From positions 1-22,528 of the IMG/VR virus record IMGVR_UViG_3300042090_001054: a DNA stretch of 22,528 nt. One strand, 5' to 3'. Shown here piece after piece: positions 5,967 to 13,714 of the stretch; within the stretch, counting starts at the first letter, position 1; each line of letters begins with the position of its first letter. A program made the position numbers and the translations under genes. The notes below the pieces were generated by a model that saw only the letters and a list, made by a program, of their open reading frames with translations, had not been told where the DNA came from and did not search any database. The DNA is from a virus.

Positions 5967-6527
5967 ATGAATTTTGAAGAATTAAAAGAAATCGTAAATA
6001 ATCGAATGGCTTTTTTAGACGAACGACAGAAGAAATATCTTGAATGGTCAGACACTATTAGAAAGCTGAAAATATCAGGATTCATGGTTGTCATTGTTTA
6101 TGATCATTCTATAAAAGAAAATGTTGAGGGAAATCCTCAAGAAGTAGATCATGCCTTGATCTGGCAATCTTGCAAGAAAGATGATAATAAAAAAGAAGCA
6201 TCACGATTTTACATAGCTACCATAGAAAAAAATGATTCAGATATGGAAAGAATATATGTATTCCCTCTTATAGAATCAAAAATAGAACTTAGAGAAGAAT
6301 TCTTTCAAAAGATAAATGATGATGAAGTGGAAAAGATTATCACCAACTGCATGAAAATAAATCCACTTGGGTTTCATTATATCAATGCATTAACCGATAC
6401 AACAACATATGACGGAACTCAATATTATTTTGAGAGAGCCATAGAAAGATACGACGAATACCGCAGAAACCAGTCACTCAGAGGAAATCATGGAAGTACG
6501 AGAAATAAAATTTCTATATCACGATAA
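5967..6527 (+). CDS. Hypothetical protein
   Basis: 186 residues, not recognised. ATG 5967 follows AGAAAGAGC. The protein is soluble-looking: an N-terminal amphipathic helix (MNFEELKEIVNNRMAFLDERQ), then alternating strands and helices (GFMVVIVYDHSI, RIYVFPLIESKIELREEFF) with many Lys and Glu. The last 38 bases overlap the start of the next gene in another frame, and the corresponding Arg/Asn-rich tail probably has little structural role. It begins the second rightward gene group, after the gap with the DUF551 remnant. Confidence 0.65.
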   Translation: MNFEELKEIVNNRMAFLDERQKKYLEWSDTIRKLKISGFMVVIVYDHSIKENVEGNPQEVDHALIWQSCKKDDNKKEASRFYIATIEKNDSDMERIYVFPLIESKIELREEFFQKINDDEVEKIITNCMKINPLGFHYINALTDTTTYDGTQYYFERAIERYDEYRRNQSLRGNHGSTRNKISISR

Positions 6528-6768
6528 TGATAGCGATTGCTCATTTGTAAATGTAACTTACACGCTTCCTAAAGAGAAAGTTGATTCTCTAGAAGCTCTT
6601 ATGAAAGAAAAAGGATTCGATACATTCTTCGAAAGTCTACCTAAAATATTAGGCAACATTGATACAAATAATATGCTGAGCGTTTCTTTTCCTACAGATA
6701 TATTCACAATGCCTACTAAAGAAGAACATAAAGAACAATTAAGAAAAGAAATTCCCGGATATGAATAA
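6490..6768 (+). CDS. Hypothetical small protein
   Basis: 92 residues, not recognised. The start at 6490 is supported by the AGAGGAAA ribosome site although it lies 38 bases inside the upstream gene. The sequence begins with strands (VREIKFLYHDNDSDCSFVNV), then a helix (KEKVDSLEALMKEKGFDTFF) and a central hydrophobic segment, and ends acidic/basic (EEHKEQLRKEIPGYE). There are no cysteine pairs or membrane helices. The tight overlap suggests it works with, or is at least expressed with, the 186-residue protein. Confidence 0.65.
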   Translation: MEVREIKFLYHDNDSDCSFVNVTYTLPKEKVDSLEALMKEKGFDTFFESLPKILGNIDTNNMLSVSFPTDIFTMPTKEEHKEQLRKEIPGYE

Positions 6769-6777
6769 GGACTAGCA

Positions 6778-7002
6778 ATGCAACAATGTTATCGATGCAA
6801 GATCATTATTGACGATTGTGAAGAATGTAGAGAAGAAAAAAACATAGCTCATGGATGCCAAAATGGAACGTGGCGTGTATGGACTCCAGATCCAAGAACA
6901 GAAAAAGATATAATATGTTTATGCAATTGGTGCCATAAAGAATATAGCGATTTTGTAGCTACAAATTGCCGTCGATGGATGAACTTATTTGAGGAAAAAT
7001 AA
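6778..7002 (+). CDS. Cysteine-rich probable zinc-binding protein
   Basis: 74 residues with ATG 6778 behind AAGGACTAGC. It has eight cysteines: CYRC (4-7), CEEC (14-17), a single Cys near 27, CLCNWC (about 47-52) and a late Cys (about 63). This fits one or two zinc sites of a zinc-ribbon kind. Its stop overlaps the ERF gene start (TAATG), so it is translationally coupled to the recombinase and may act on the same DNA or complex. Function is not assignable from sequence. Confidence 0.65.
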   Translation: MQQCYRCKIIIDDCEECREEKNIAHGCQNGTWRVWTPDPRTEKDIICLCNWCHKEYSDFVATNCRRWMNLFEEK

Positions 7003-7745
7003 TGGATACTATAGAACTCATAAAAATTCAGGATATGATCAACGATCTTTATAAGAAGATCCAAGCTATGACCGATAGCAAGATCGTGCAACCTGAGTCA
7101 CATTCATCCGCAGATATCAAAGAGCTTGCTACTGCTTTGGCTAAAGCTCAAGCTGAATTCGAAGTAGCAGCTGAGAATAAGAGCAATCCTTTCTTTAAGA
7201 GTGCATATGCTGACTTGATGTCGGTAGTTCAAGCATCTCGGCCATCTCTAACCAAGAACGGCTTGTCTGTTATGCAGATCATCACTGATAACGATGAAGG
7301 CAAATGGCTCACCACTAAGCTTATGCATACTTCTGGCGAATGGGTGCAATCTAAAGTGCGCATAGTACCTCCAAAAAACGACGTACAGAGCATATCTTCT
7401 ACTATCACATACATGAAGCGCATGTGTTATGTATCGTTGGTTGGGGTTGTTGTTGGCGATGAAGATGATGATGGCGAGGCCAGTGTAGCAACCAGTAGAG
7501 ATACATTTGCTAAGGGCGTTGCTTTGAATACAAAATATAATGCTCGAGAAGATACCACTGAAACCATAACAAAAGAGCAGTTAGAAGAATTAAACCTGGA
7601 GCTCGCAGAATATCCTGATGTGGCAGAGATGGTACTCGACGGATTGAAGATACAGAACTTAGCCGATATCCCTCGTAGTAAATATTTCCCTGCTTTAAAG
7701 CGCATCCGTGAAATAAAAGATGCTAGAAATAATCCAAGAAAATAA
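7002..7745 (+). CDS. erf: ERF-family single-strand annealing recombinase
   Basis: 247 residues. The core (residues about 36-160) shows the ERF signature: ELATALAKAQAEFE, NPFFKSAYADLMSV (62-75), NGLSVMQ (86-92), LTTKLMHTSGEW (103-114), SSTITYMKRM (132-141) and the acidic end GDEDDDGEAS (152-161). ERF proteins such as P22 Erf bind single-stranded DNA as rings and anneal complementary strands, serving genome circularisation and recombination. The C-terminal part (about 185-247) is a separate helical tail, probably for oligomerisation or partner contact. The length is in the usual range. It is coupled by TAATG to the Cys-rich protein. With the YifB-like ATPase it makes this a recombination-rich phage region. 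Confidence 0.9.
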   Translation: MDTIELIKIQDMINDLYKKIQAMTDSKIVQPESHSSADIKELATALAKAQAEFEVAAENKSNPFFKSAYADLMSVVQASRPSLTKNGLSVMQIITDNDEGKWLTTKLMHTSGEWVQSKVRIVPPKNDVQSISSTITYMKRMCYVSLVGVVVGDEDDDGEASVATSRDTFAKGVALNTKYNAREDTTETITKEQLEELNLELAEYPDVAEMVLDGLKIQNLADIPRSKYFPALKRIREIKDARNNPRK

Positions 7746-7756
7746 AAGGAATAGTA

Positions 7757-7990
7757 ATGTCGCGCACCGTTATCATCCGTCATGGAGCCCCCTCAAAATA
7801 TGACCATGCTCCCTTTGGGGCTGCTTGTAAATTAATCAATCAATCACGAGATGGATTCGAACTGTTTATACAATACTCAAAGGATGAGACCAATCCCATA
7901 TGGGAATCATTGGGACACTTCTATGGAGAGATAGATGATCACTTGTGCGATGCACTAGAAAAGAATATAAAAATAAAATTCCTGAGATAA
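7757..7990 (+). CDS. Hypothetical small protein
   Basis: 77 residues, not recognised. ATG 7757 has a clear AAAAGGA ribosome site. The sequence alternates short strands and loops (TVIIRHGAPSKYDHAPFGAA, FELFIQYSKD) and ends with an acidic-to-basic helix (HLCDALEKNIKIKFLR). No membrane segment or metal motif is seen. It lies between erf and a single-helix membrane protein and is probably on the same transcript. Confidence 0.6.
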   Translation: MSRTVIIRHGAPSKYDHAPFGAACKLINQSRDGFELFIQYSKDETNPIWESLGHFYGEIDDHLCDALEKNIKIKFLR

Positions 7991-7995
7991 ATAAT

Positions 7996-8160
7996 ATGGA
8001 TAGCAGAGTACCGATAAACTTAGATCCCGAAACAGCAAGAAAATACATAGAATTACAAACAAAATATATAGAGTGGAATATGTTTTGCGAGAAAACATTC
8101 TTCTATCTCATCATATTTGGAATTGCTTTGTTTATATTAATAGGATTATTTAAGGATTAA
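7996..8160 (+). CDS. Single-span membrane protein, last gene of the rightward array
   Basis: 54 residues from ATG 7996, preferred because an earlier in-frame start would overlap the upstream gene by 46 bases. The first 33 residues are polar (RVPINLDPETARKYIELQTK). Residues about 34-51 (TFFYLIIFGIALFILIGL) form one membrane helix, followed by FKD. The layout resembles small phage inner-membrane proteins, including some one-span holins, but no lysis gene is adjacent and the role is open. The terminator-like hairpin at 8196 follows it. Confidence 0.6.
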   Translation: MDSRVPINLDPETARKYIELQTKYIEWNMFCEKTFFYLIIFGIALFILIGLFKD

Positions 8161-8195
8161 AAATTCTAACTCCTTATGGGATTAGATGCACTGCA

Positions 8196-8223
8196 AACAC
8201 CCCTCCGTTAAAAGAGGGGTGTT
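8196..8223. terminator. Bidirectional terminator hairpin between convergent blocks
   Basis: AACACCCCTC (8196-8205) and GAGGGGTGTT (8214-8223) form a perfect 10-bp GC-rich stem with an 8-base loop. It sits exactly between the last rightward gene (ends 8160) and the last leftward fibre gene (ends 8243). Only short T-runs follow on either side. Position and stem strength support a shared terminator. Confidence 0.8.
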
Positions 8224-8242
8224 CTTATGATGAAGAATCAAT

Positions 8243-9718
8243 TTATTGAATTAATACACCAGAGAAGTAGTTAATACCGACACCTGATCCATGTATTCCT
8301 ACAGTCTTTGTAGATCCTGCAGCGATAACTTCTACTTGAACCGTATTACCTGCGGTTAATGGAATCAATATAGAACCTGAACCACTAATGCCATCATTAT
8401 CACCAGGCATATACACATTGCCCGCATTAACGCTAAATGGATACCAAGGACCAACGCCCGTAGTATAGATAATAAACGTTAATTGATTATGACTAGCGTT
8501 AAAATTGGTAAAAAATGCTCCAGCTGTTATTAACCAGAATCCTGTTGTAGGAACCGTATATTGTCCAGTCAACGTACTAAATCCACTGGCTGTATCTACT
8601 ACTACGGTATCCCACAATATAGTGTATTGAGTAGCATCACCCGTTACGTTAGTAACGCCTGTAGTGAGAGATGCTTGAAAGTATGGCTTGGCTGTAGCAA
8701 TCGTAATAGATCCAGCACCATTCGTTATGGATATACCTGTTCCTGCTGTAAGTGTAGCTATAGTCGGATTGGCACCCGTAGAACCTATAGGTAACTGACC
8801 ATTAGTTGCCGCAGCAAGCGACGTTAATGATCCAGTAGCATTCCCTATCTGAAGAGCATGATTCGTTGTTCCTGTAACGTTTATGGTTACTGTATTAGCT
8901 ACAGCAGCTGTTGTTCCTATATTGTTTCCACCATGGATATTAATAAGGCCTGCCACAGTTGGTAACGCATTATTTCCATCATCGGCATGCAATTCTGTAA
9001 CGGCACCATCAGCAGATATGGATGCCCAACTTGGCGCTCCTCCTGTTGTTGCGGTTAATACTTGTCCCGTTGTTCCATTCGGTAACAATGATGGTATTCC
9101 TGTATTAGACGTTATTAAGACGCCATCATTAACAACGGTAAGAGATGTTAATGATCCGGTAACATTACCTACTTGAATAGCGTTATTCGTAGTACCAGTT
9201 ATTGCTATAGCAACAGTATTTGAAGCACCAGGCGCAGAAGTAGATATATTGCCGCCTGCTAATCCTTTAATATTCAGCACGCCAGCCACAGGTGCAGCAG
9301 TACCCGAATCTGTAGGGAAACTATTAGCCGCTTCGCCACCTATTGCACTTATAGTAATAGTATTGGTCGAAGGATTAGATGTTGTTGTTATGGTTGTCCC
9401 ATCACCCCATATATTGATATTACCTGTCAAAGTAGGAAATACTGTCGCTCCTGGAATATTTGGCGTTAAGTGTAACAGTGGACCAACGCTTCCAGACAAT
9501 AATACCCAATTAGCAACATTACCAGATAGGCCCATTAAAACCCATAACTGACTGTTGTTACTCGTTTTACTTATACGATATACCCAGAAGTCTCCTATTG
9601 AAAATCCCTGGTAATTGGTTGGTAAAGGGGCTACATTCTGAACCGTTATATTTGGTGGCGTAGGCGCATTTGTGCCTTGGTAGGCTAATGAACTTATACC
9701 TGATAAACCATTGCTCAT
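8243..9718 (-). CDS. Tail-fibre/adhesin-like protein with C1q/TNF-like C-terminal domain
   Basis: 491 residues. Residues about 37-75 (GFSIGDFWVYRI ... NVANWVLLSG) form a short domain also seen near the N-terminus of the 339-aa protein at 15205-16224, probably an attachment module. Residues about 90-343 are Gly/Thr/Ala/Asn-rich beta repeats, with two similar units containing TGTTN(N/H)A(I/L)Q(V/I)GN(V/A)TGSLTSL. Residues about 345-491 resemble a C1q/TNF jelly roll: YFQASLTTG, TILWDTVVVD, LTGQYTVPTTGFWLITAG, ISGSGSILIPLTAGNTVQVE, NYFSGVLIQ. C1q-like tips trimerise and bind ligands, so this is probably a trimeric receptor-binding fibre. The ribosome site TAGGAGATATC is strong. It is the last gene of the leftward fibre block. 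Confidence 0.75.
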   Translation of the reverse strand: MSNGLSGISSLAYQGTNAPTPPNITVQNVAPLPTNYQGFSIGDFWVYRISKTSNNSQLWVLMGLSGNVANWVLLSGSVGPLLHLTPNIPGATVFPTLTGNINIWGDGTTITTTSNPSTNTITISAIGGEAANSFPTDSGTAAPVAGVLNIKGLAGGNISTSAPGASNTVAIAITGTTNNAIQVGNVTGSLTSLTVVNDGVLITSNTGIPSLLPNGTTGQVLTATTGGAPSWASISADGAVTELHADDGNNALPTVAGLINIHGGNNIGTTAAVANTVTINVTGTTNHALQIGNATGSLTSLAAATNGQLPIGSTGANPTIATLTAGTGISITNGAGSITIATAKPYFQASLTTGVTNVTGDATQYTILWDTVVVDTASGFSTLTGQYTVPTTGFWLITAGAFFTNFNASHNQLTFIIYTTGVGPWYPFSVNAGNVYMPGDNDGISGSGSILIPLTAGNTVQVEVIAAGSTKTVGIHGSGVGINYFSGVLIQ

Positions 9719-9727
9719 TGATATCTC

Positions 9728-11740
9728 CTAAGCCGATACATATTCAGTAACAATAACTATTCCCGCACCGCCTGCGCCACCTGCTTGTTGTGTTTGACTC
9801 GTATAGCAATATGCTCCACTTCCACCACCACCGTAGGTGCTTCCTGCATTTCCTGCCGCAGCTACAGCTCCTGTAATAGTAGGTTGTCCGCCACCACCAA
9901 AGATAGAATTACCGCCAGCACCCGACGCACCATAACTAAGAGTAGTTAAGTTACTAAATGAATAGCCACCTATTTGACCTGATGCTAAAAAATCTCCCGC
10001 GGTTCCTGCGCCACCATTTCCTCCTAGAGATCCTGTAGATCCCGCACCAGCACCGGCACCAACGCCACCAAGGCCACCAGTTGCAGAACAAATAGATCCT
10101 ACAGAAGAAGTTCCACCTGTACTTCCAGCGTGATTACCTGCTGCTCCGGCAGTTCCACCAGCTCCAACAGTCACTGTTTGTGAAGCGCCTATAGAAGCCG
10201 CAGTTGATGTTTTACGGGCATAGCCACCACCGCCACCGCCGCCAGCCATACTTACTGTTCCACTAGCAGTCGTACTACAGCCGCCACCGCCACCGCCGCC
10301 ACCAACAACTTCAATAGTGCAATACACCATGCCAGAAGTTGGGGTATAGTTTCCATTAGAAGTAAATGTTTGAACAACTACTTCAGTTATTGCTTTGTTT
10401 GCTATTGCTAATGATCCTAGAGCACCAGTACTTGTATTGATAGTTACATAGTTGGTATTAGAAACAGTATTACCGGCAACACCAGCCATTAAAACACCAC
10501 CAGCAGGGGCGTTAATATTCACTGAGGAAGAAGCTGTTGTTGTTCCTATAGTCGTAACATTGGCTACTGCACCTGTCGCAATATTGACCGCTTTTGCATT
10601 CGTTGCACCACCAGCAATATTAACTGTCGTAGCACCAGTTCCTGCACCTATGGCAACAATGTTCGTTCCTGTTGAAGAACCAACGGTAATTGTACCTGTC
10701 TGTGCAGTGCCTCCTAAAAGAATCGTGCCTGTTGTTAATCCTGTTCCTAGAGTAATAGTAGAACTTGCTGCTCCTGTTAATAGGAAGTTTCCAGTTCCAA
10801 TGTTCGCTGCGATACCAGATGCACCGGTAGTATTGCCAATATTTGTAGTTGAAGCTGCAGCACCTGTGGCTATGTTAACCGTCTGAGTTCCTGAAGTAGA
10901 AACTCCAGTTAATATATTGACCGTAGTTCCTGCACCTGCTGCTGCTGAAGCAATATTGATAGTATTAGCACCTGTATTAACTACGTTAGCAATATTAACC
11001 GCTTGCCCCGCCGTTGAGTTAGCGATCGTTAAAGTTCCAGTTTGACCCGTAGCTCCAATGGTAATAGTTCCGGTAGTAAGACCAGTTCCTAGAGTAATAG
11101 TCGATGTAGTAGCTCCAGATAATACATAGTTACCAGTACCAACCTTTTGAGCAATTCCAGAAGCACCTGTGGTGTTACCGATATTTGTTGTAGAAGCAGC
11201 AGCACCTGTAGCAATGTTTACGGTCTGTGTGCCAGCAGTAGATACGCCATTTAGAATGTTAACAGTAGAAGTAGCTCCGGCTGCGCCAGAAGCAATATTA
11301 ACTGTTTGGGTAGATGTATTTACACCATTACCTATTGATATTGTGTTTCCTGTAACACCGTTGGCAATATTAACCGTTGTTGCACCAGCACCTGCACCTA
11401 TTGCAACTATATTCGTTCCTGAAGAAGAGCCAAGCGTTATCGTTCCTGTCTGGGCAGTGCCACCGATAGTGGTTGTACCCGTCGTTAAGCTGGTACCTAT
11501 AGTAATTGTAGAGTTAGTAACTCCATCAAGAAGATAATTTCCAGTACCAACGTATTGAGTAAGTGATGATGCGCCATTAGTAGATCCGACGGTGACAAGC
11601 TTTGCGCCTGCTCCGGTCCCCACATCTACTGTAGTCCCTGCTGCATCCGTCGATATATTTATTTGATTTGTTCCAGAATTCAATGTTATAGCGCTATTGG
11701 CAGCGGCTATAGCGTTGTTCCACGAATTCGTAGTAGACAT
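9728..11740 (-). CDS. Long repeat fibre protein with polyglycine-rich tip
   Basis: 670 residues with AAGGATAATCT before ATG. Residues about 30-400 are beta-solenoid-like repeats. The largest unit begins VGTGNY(L/V)L and recurs at about 64, 200 and 315, each with STITLGTGLTTGT, GG(T)AQTGTIT and TQTVNIATGAAASTTNIGNT. Residues about 453-670 form a glycine-rich domain opened by VVVQTFTSNGNYTPTSGMVY, containing two runs of seven to eight Gly and ending GGAGGAGIVIVTEYVSA. Similar domains end many phage fibres and adhesins and may pack as polyglycine helices exposing variable loops to the receptor. A virion surface fibre or adhesin is the best reading. Much of the repeat region is shared in style with the 339-aa protein upstream. 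Confidence 0.75.
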   Translation of the reverse strand: MSTTNSWNNAIAAANSAITLNSGTNQINISTDAAGTTVDVGTGAGAKLVTVGSTNGASSLTQYVGTGNYLLDGVTNSTITIGTSLTTGTTTIGGTAQTGTITLGSSSGTNIVAIGAGAGATTVNIANGVTGNTISIGNGVNTSTQTVNIASGAAGATSTVNILNGVSTAGTQTVNIATGAAASTTNIGNTTGASGIAQKVGTGNYVLSGATTSTITLGTGLTTGTITIGATGQTGTLTIANSTAGQAVNIANVVNTGANTINIASAAAGAGTTVNILTGVSTSGTQTVNIATGAAASTTNIGNTTGASGIAANIGTGNFLLTGAASSTITLGTGLTTGTILLGGTAQTGTITVGSSTGTNIVAIGAGTGATTVNIAGGATNAKAVNIATGAVANVTTIGTTTASSSVNINAPAGGVLMAGVAGNTVSNTNYVTINTSTGALGSLAIANKAITEVVVQTFTSNGNYTPTSGMVYCTIEVVGGGGGGGGCSTTASGTVSMAGGGGGGGYARKTSTAASIGASQTVTVGAGGTAGAAGNHAGSTGGTSSVGSICSATGGLGGVGAGAGAGSTGSLGGNGGAGTAGDFLASGQIGGYSFSNLTTLSYGASGAGGNSIFGGGGQPTITGAVAAAGNAGSTYGGGGSGAYCYTSQTQQAGGAGGAGIVIVTEYVSA
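10541..11551 (-). repeat. Coding tandem repeats in the long fibre gene (115-136-residue units)
   Basis: Three long units encoded from about 11551, 11143 and 10798 (reading leftward) share amino-acid blocks such as GTGLTTGTI, AQTGTIT, VNIATGAAASTTNIGNTTGASGIA and NIVAIGAGxGATTVNIA. At DNA level the copies differ at many third codon positions, so they are diverged protein repeats rather than recent exact duplications. Confidence 0.7.
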
Positions 11741-11752
11741 AGATTATCCTTT

Positions 11753-12466
11753 TTAAGCTATAGTCAAGTTACCCACCGCATTAATAACGGTAAAAATTGG
11801 AGCTGATGCAGATGCAGTTGTACATACTAACCAGCAACAATCGTTAGTATTAGTTGATGACAGGCTACCAGAAGTTGTTGTTGTCGTTGAAGACCCGAAA
11901 ATAATGTTCTGATTAGTAGTATAGACTATCGTCCAACCACCAGTTCCTTTACCAACAATAACAATCGTATCGCCGAGTGCATTATTAGTAGGAAGCGTGA
12001 ATGTTGTTAATGTGCTCTTATCGGCAATATAACCATTCTGAGCTGCAACTGTAGCAGAACCGCCGGTGACATCATGCCAAGTAAATCCTGCTCCTGTTGA
12101 AGCAATAGTGATCGTTCCAGCACCATTAGATACAGTGATACCAGCACCTGCAGAAATGGTACCTGCTGCTGGGCTTGCTCCGGTTGAACCAATAGCTAAT
12201 TGTCCGTTAGTTAAAGTTACTGCTGCTAAAGCACCTGTGCCAGTTGTATTGGATACTACCACACCATTGGTATTGAAACTTACTGCTGCAGTACCACCAC
12301 CTGCTACTAAAGCAGTAGAGAAGGTTGGGTTTGCCGATGAACCATTAGATACTAATGGAACACCTGAAGTAGCCGAAGGCGCAATGTTTGTTAAGGTACC
12401 ATTAGCTCCACCAACTTGAGCATTATATTGCGTTGGACTGTAATCTGCTGCGTTATTTGTAGCCAT
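11753..12466 (-). CDS. Fibre-like protein with shared C-terminal domain
   Basis: 237 residues with an AAAGGAAAA ribosome site. The N-terminal part (1-127) is Ala/Gly/Thr/Asn-rich with units such as LTNGQLAIGSTGASPAAGTI and GAGITVSNGAGTITIAS, like blocks in the C1q-type fibre. Residues about 128-237 (GFTWHDVTGGSATVAAQNGY ... PIFTVINAVGNLTIA) are a compact domain that also ends the neighbouring 412-aa protein, including TFTLPT, LGDTI, GWTI and SLSSTN. The shared domain implies duplication between adjacent genes and may be a trimerisation or receptor-binding tip. A virion surface role is inferred from composition and context. Confidence 0.7.
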   Translation of the reverse strand: MATNNAADYSPTQYNAQVGGANGTLTNIAPSATSGVPLVSNGSSANPTFSTALVAGGGTAAVSFNTNGVVVSNTTGTGALAAVTLTNGQLAIGSTGASPAAGTISAGAGITVSNGAGTITIASTGAGFTWHDVTGGSATVAAQNGYIADKSTLTTFTLPTNNALGDTIVIVGKGTGGWTIVYTTNQNIIFGSSTTTTTSGSLSSTNTNDCCWLVCTTASASAPIFTVINAVGNLTIA

Positions 12467-12475
12467 TATTTTCCT

Positions 12476-13714
12476 TTAAGTTATTGAAAGATTTCCGATA
12501 GAAGAGAAGACTGTAAACAAGGGCTGCGTAATACTTGCAGTACTACATATTAATTCAACACAATCTGCTGCATTTGTTGATGAAAGACTACCAGTAGTTA
12601 CACTCGTAGAGTTTTTACCATAAATAATCTGTTGATTTGCGCCATAGGTTATAGTCCAGAGACCTGCGCCCTTACCCATAATTCGTATAGTATCTCCAAA
12701 TGCTGCTGAAGTAGGAAGCGTGAAGGTTATTAGCAATGCTGAGTCGGCTATATAGCCATTCTCTTTTACCATGGCTATAGGACCTGTAGTAGTTACATCA
12801 GTCCAAGTAAACCCTGATGCTGTTGCTGCAATCGTAATCGTGTTTGCTCCTGGAGTTACCGTAATGCCAGCACCTGCCGTAATCACGGCAGTTCCCAATT
12901 GATCCGAGTGTTCAGTGACCACTGTAGCAGTAGACGCAACATCGACGCCTGATATACCGCAGATGTATGCTGCTGCTAATTGCTGATTCCCTGACCCGGT
13001 TGCGGCACCTATTCTGAGAACGTTTGATTCCGCGAGGACGCCTTCATGATTAAGAAGGATATTAGATGACTCTGCCCCAGTGTAATTAATACCACTATTG
13101 TCCCCTGCGGCGATATTATATGATCCACTTGTCAAATAGTAAAGAGAATCGGTTCCTAGGGCAGTATTGAATGCTGAGGATCCGGCACTGGCCAAGGCAG
13201 ACCAACCGACAGCTACGTTATTCGCTGCTGTTAATGCACCAATAAGAGCATTATAGCCAACACCTACGTTATAGGATCCCGATGTTAATGATCCAAGGCT
13301 ATTGACGCCTATACTTACGTTATTTTCTCCAGAAATAGAAGCATTCCCTGCTTCATTACCAATTATTACGTTCCCGTTTGCATCAGTAACATTGAGTTGA
13401 ACTAGATGCCCAGATCCCGTAAATTCAACCGAAGATCCACAGAGTTGCGCAGAATTGCCTGCATTGATATCAAGCACACCAGCTGATGGAGTTGCGGTGC
13501 CTGAGTCAGTTACAAAGCTATCAGCTACGGCTCCTGAATTAGATATGGTTAGAGTATGAGTTCCTGGATTGCCTACAACAGTTATCGTTCCAGATCCAAC
13601 TATATTAATATTACCAGTACCATCAGATGATACTTTACCGCCAACATCACCCTCAAGCGTTTCAACATAGGTGCCCGGTGGAATTGGTTTTTGATAGCTA
13701 CCAGCTTGGCTCAT
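12476..13714 (-). CDS. Fibre/adhesin with YadA-like head repeats and shared C-terminal domain
   Basis: 412 residues from ATG 13714, chosen because it overlaps the stop of the HNH gene as ATGA and has AAAGGG upstream; an earlier in-frame start lies inside that gene. Residues about 115-205 contain trimeric-autotransporter (YadA-type) head motifs in 20-25-residue steps: NNVSIGVNSLGSL, YNVGVGYNALIGAL, NNVAVGWSALASA, YNIAAGDNSG. Then comes SNVLRIGAATGSG ... YICGISG, a motif often found before fibre tips. Residues about 301-412 match the C-terminal domain of the 237-aa neighbour (GFTWTDVTTTGPIAMVKENG ... FTVFSSIGNLSIT). YadA-like heads are trimeric left-handed beta rolls that stick to surfaces, so a host-binding fibre is likely. 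Confidence 0.75.
   Translation of the reverse strand: MSQAGSYQKPIPPGTYVETLEGDVGGKVSSDGTGNINIVGSGTITVVGNPGTHTLTISNSGAVADSFVTDSGTATPSAGVLDINAGNSAQLCGSSVEFTGSGHLVQLNVTDANGNVIIGNEAGNASISGENNVSIGVNSLGSLTSGSYNVGVGYNALIGALTAANNVAVGWSALASAGSSAFNTALGTDSLYYLTSGSYNIAAGDNSGINYTGAESSNILLNHEGVLAESNVLRIGAATGSGNQQLAAAYICGISGVDVASTATVVTEHSDQLGTAVITAGAGITVTPGANTITIAATASGFTWTDVTTTGPIAMVKENGYIADSALLITFTLPTSAAFGDTIRIMGKGAGLWTITYGANQQIIYGKNSTSVTTGSLSSTNAADCVELICSTASITQPLFTVFSSIGNLSIT

Noticed and set aside
8561-9551. Plus-strand frames of 77-100 codons opposite the C1q-type fibre
   Set aside because: Low-complexity antisense shadows; the minus-strand gene has domains and a strong ribosome site.
10452-11537. Long plus-strand open frames opposite the 670-aa fibre gene
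   Set aside because: They are Pro/Val/Ala-rich mirror images of Gly/Thr/Ala repeats on the coding strand and lack ribosome sites.
10541-11551. Regular repeats considered as a CRISPR array
   Set aside because: Repeats are in coding frame with long diverged units and no unique spacers; no cas genes.
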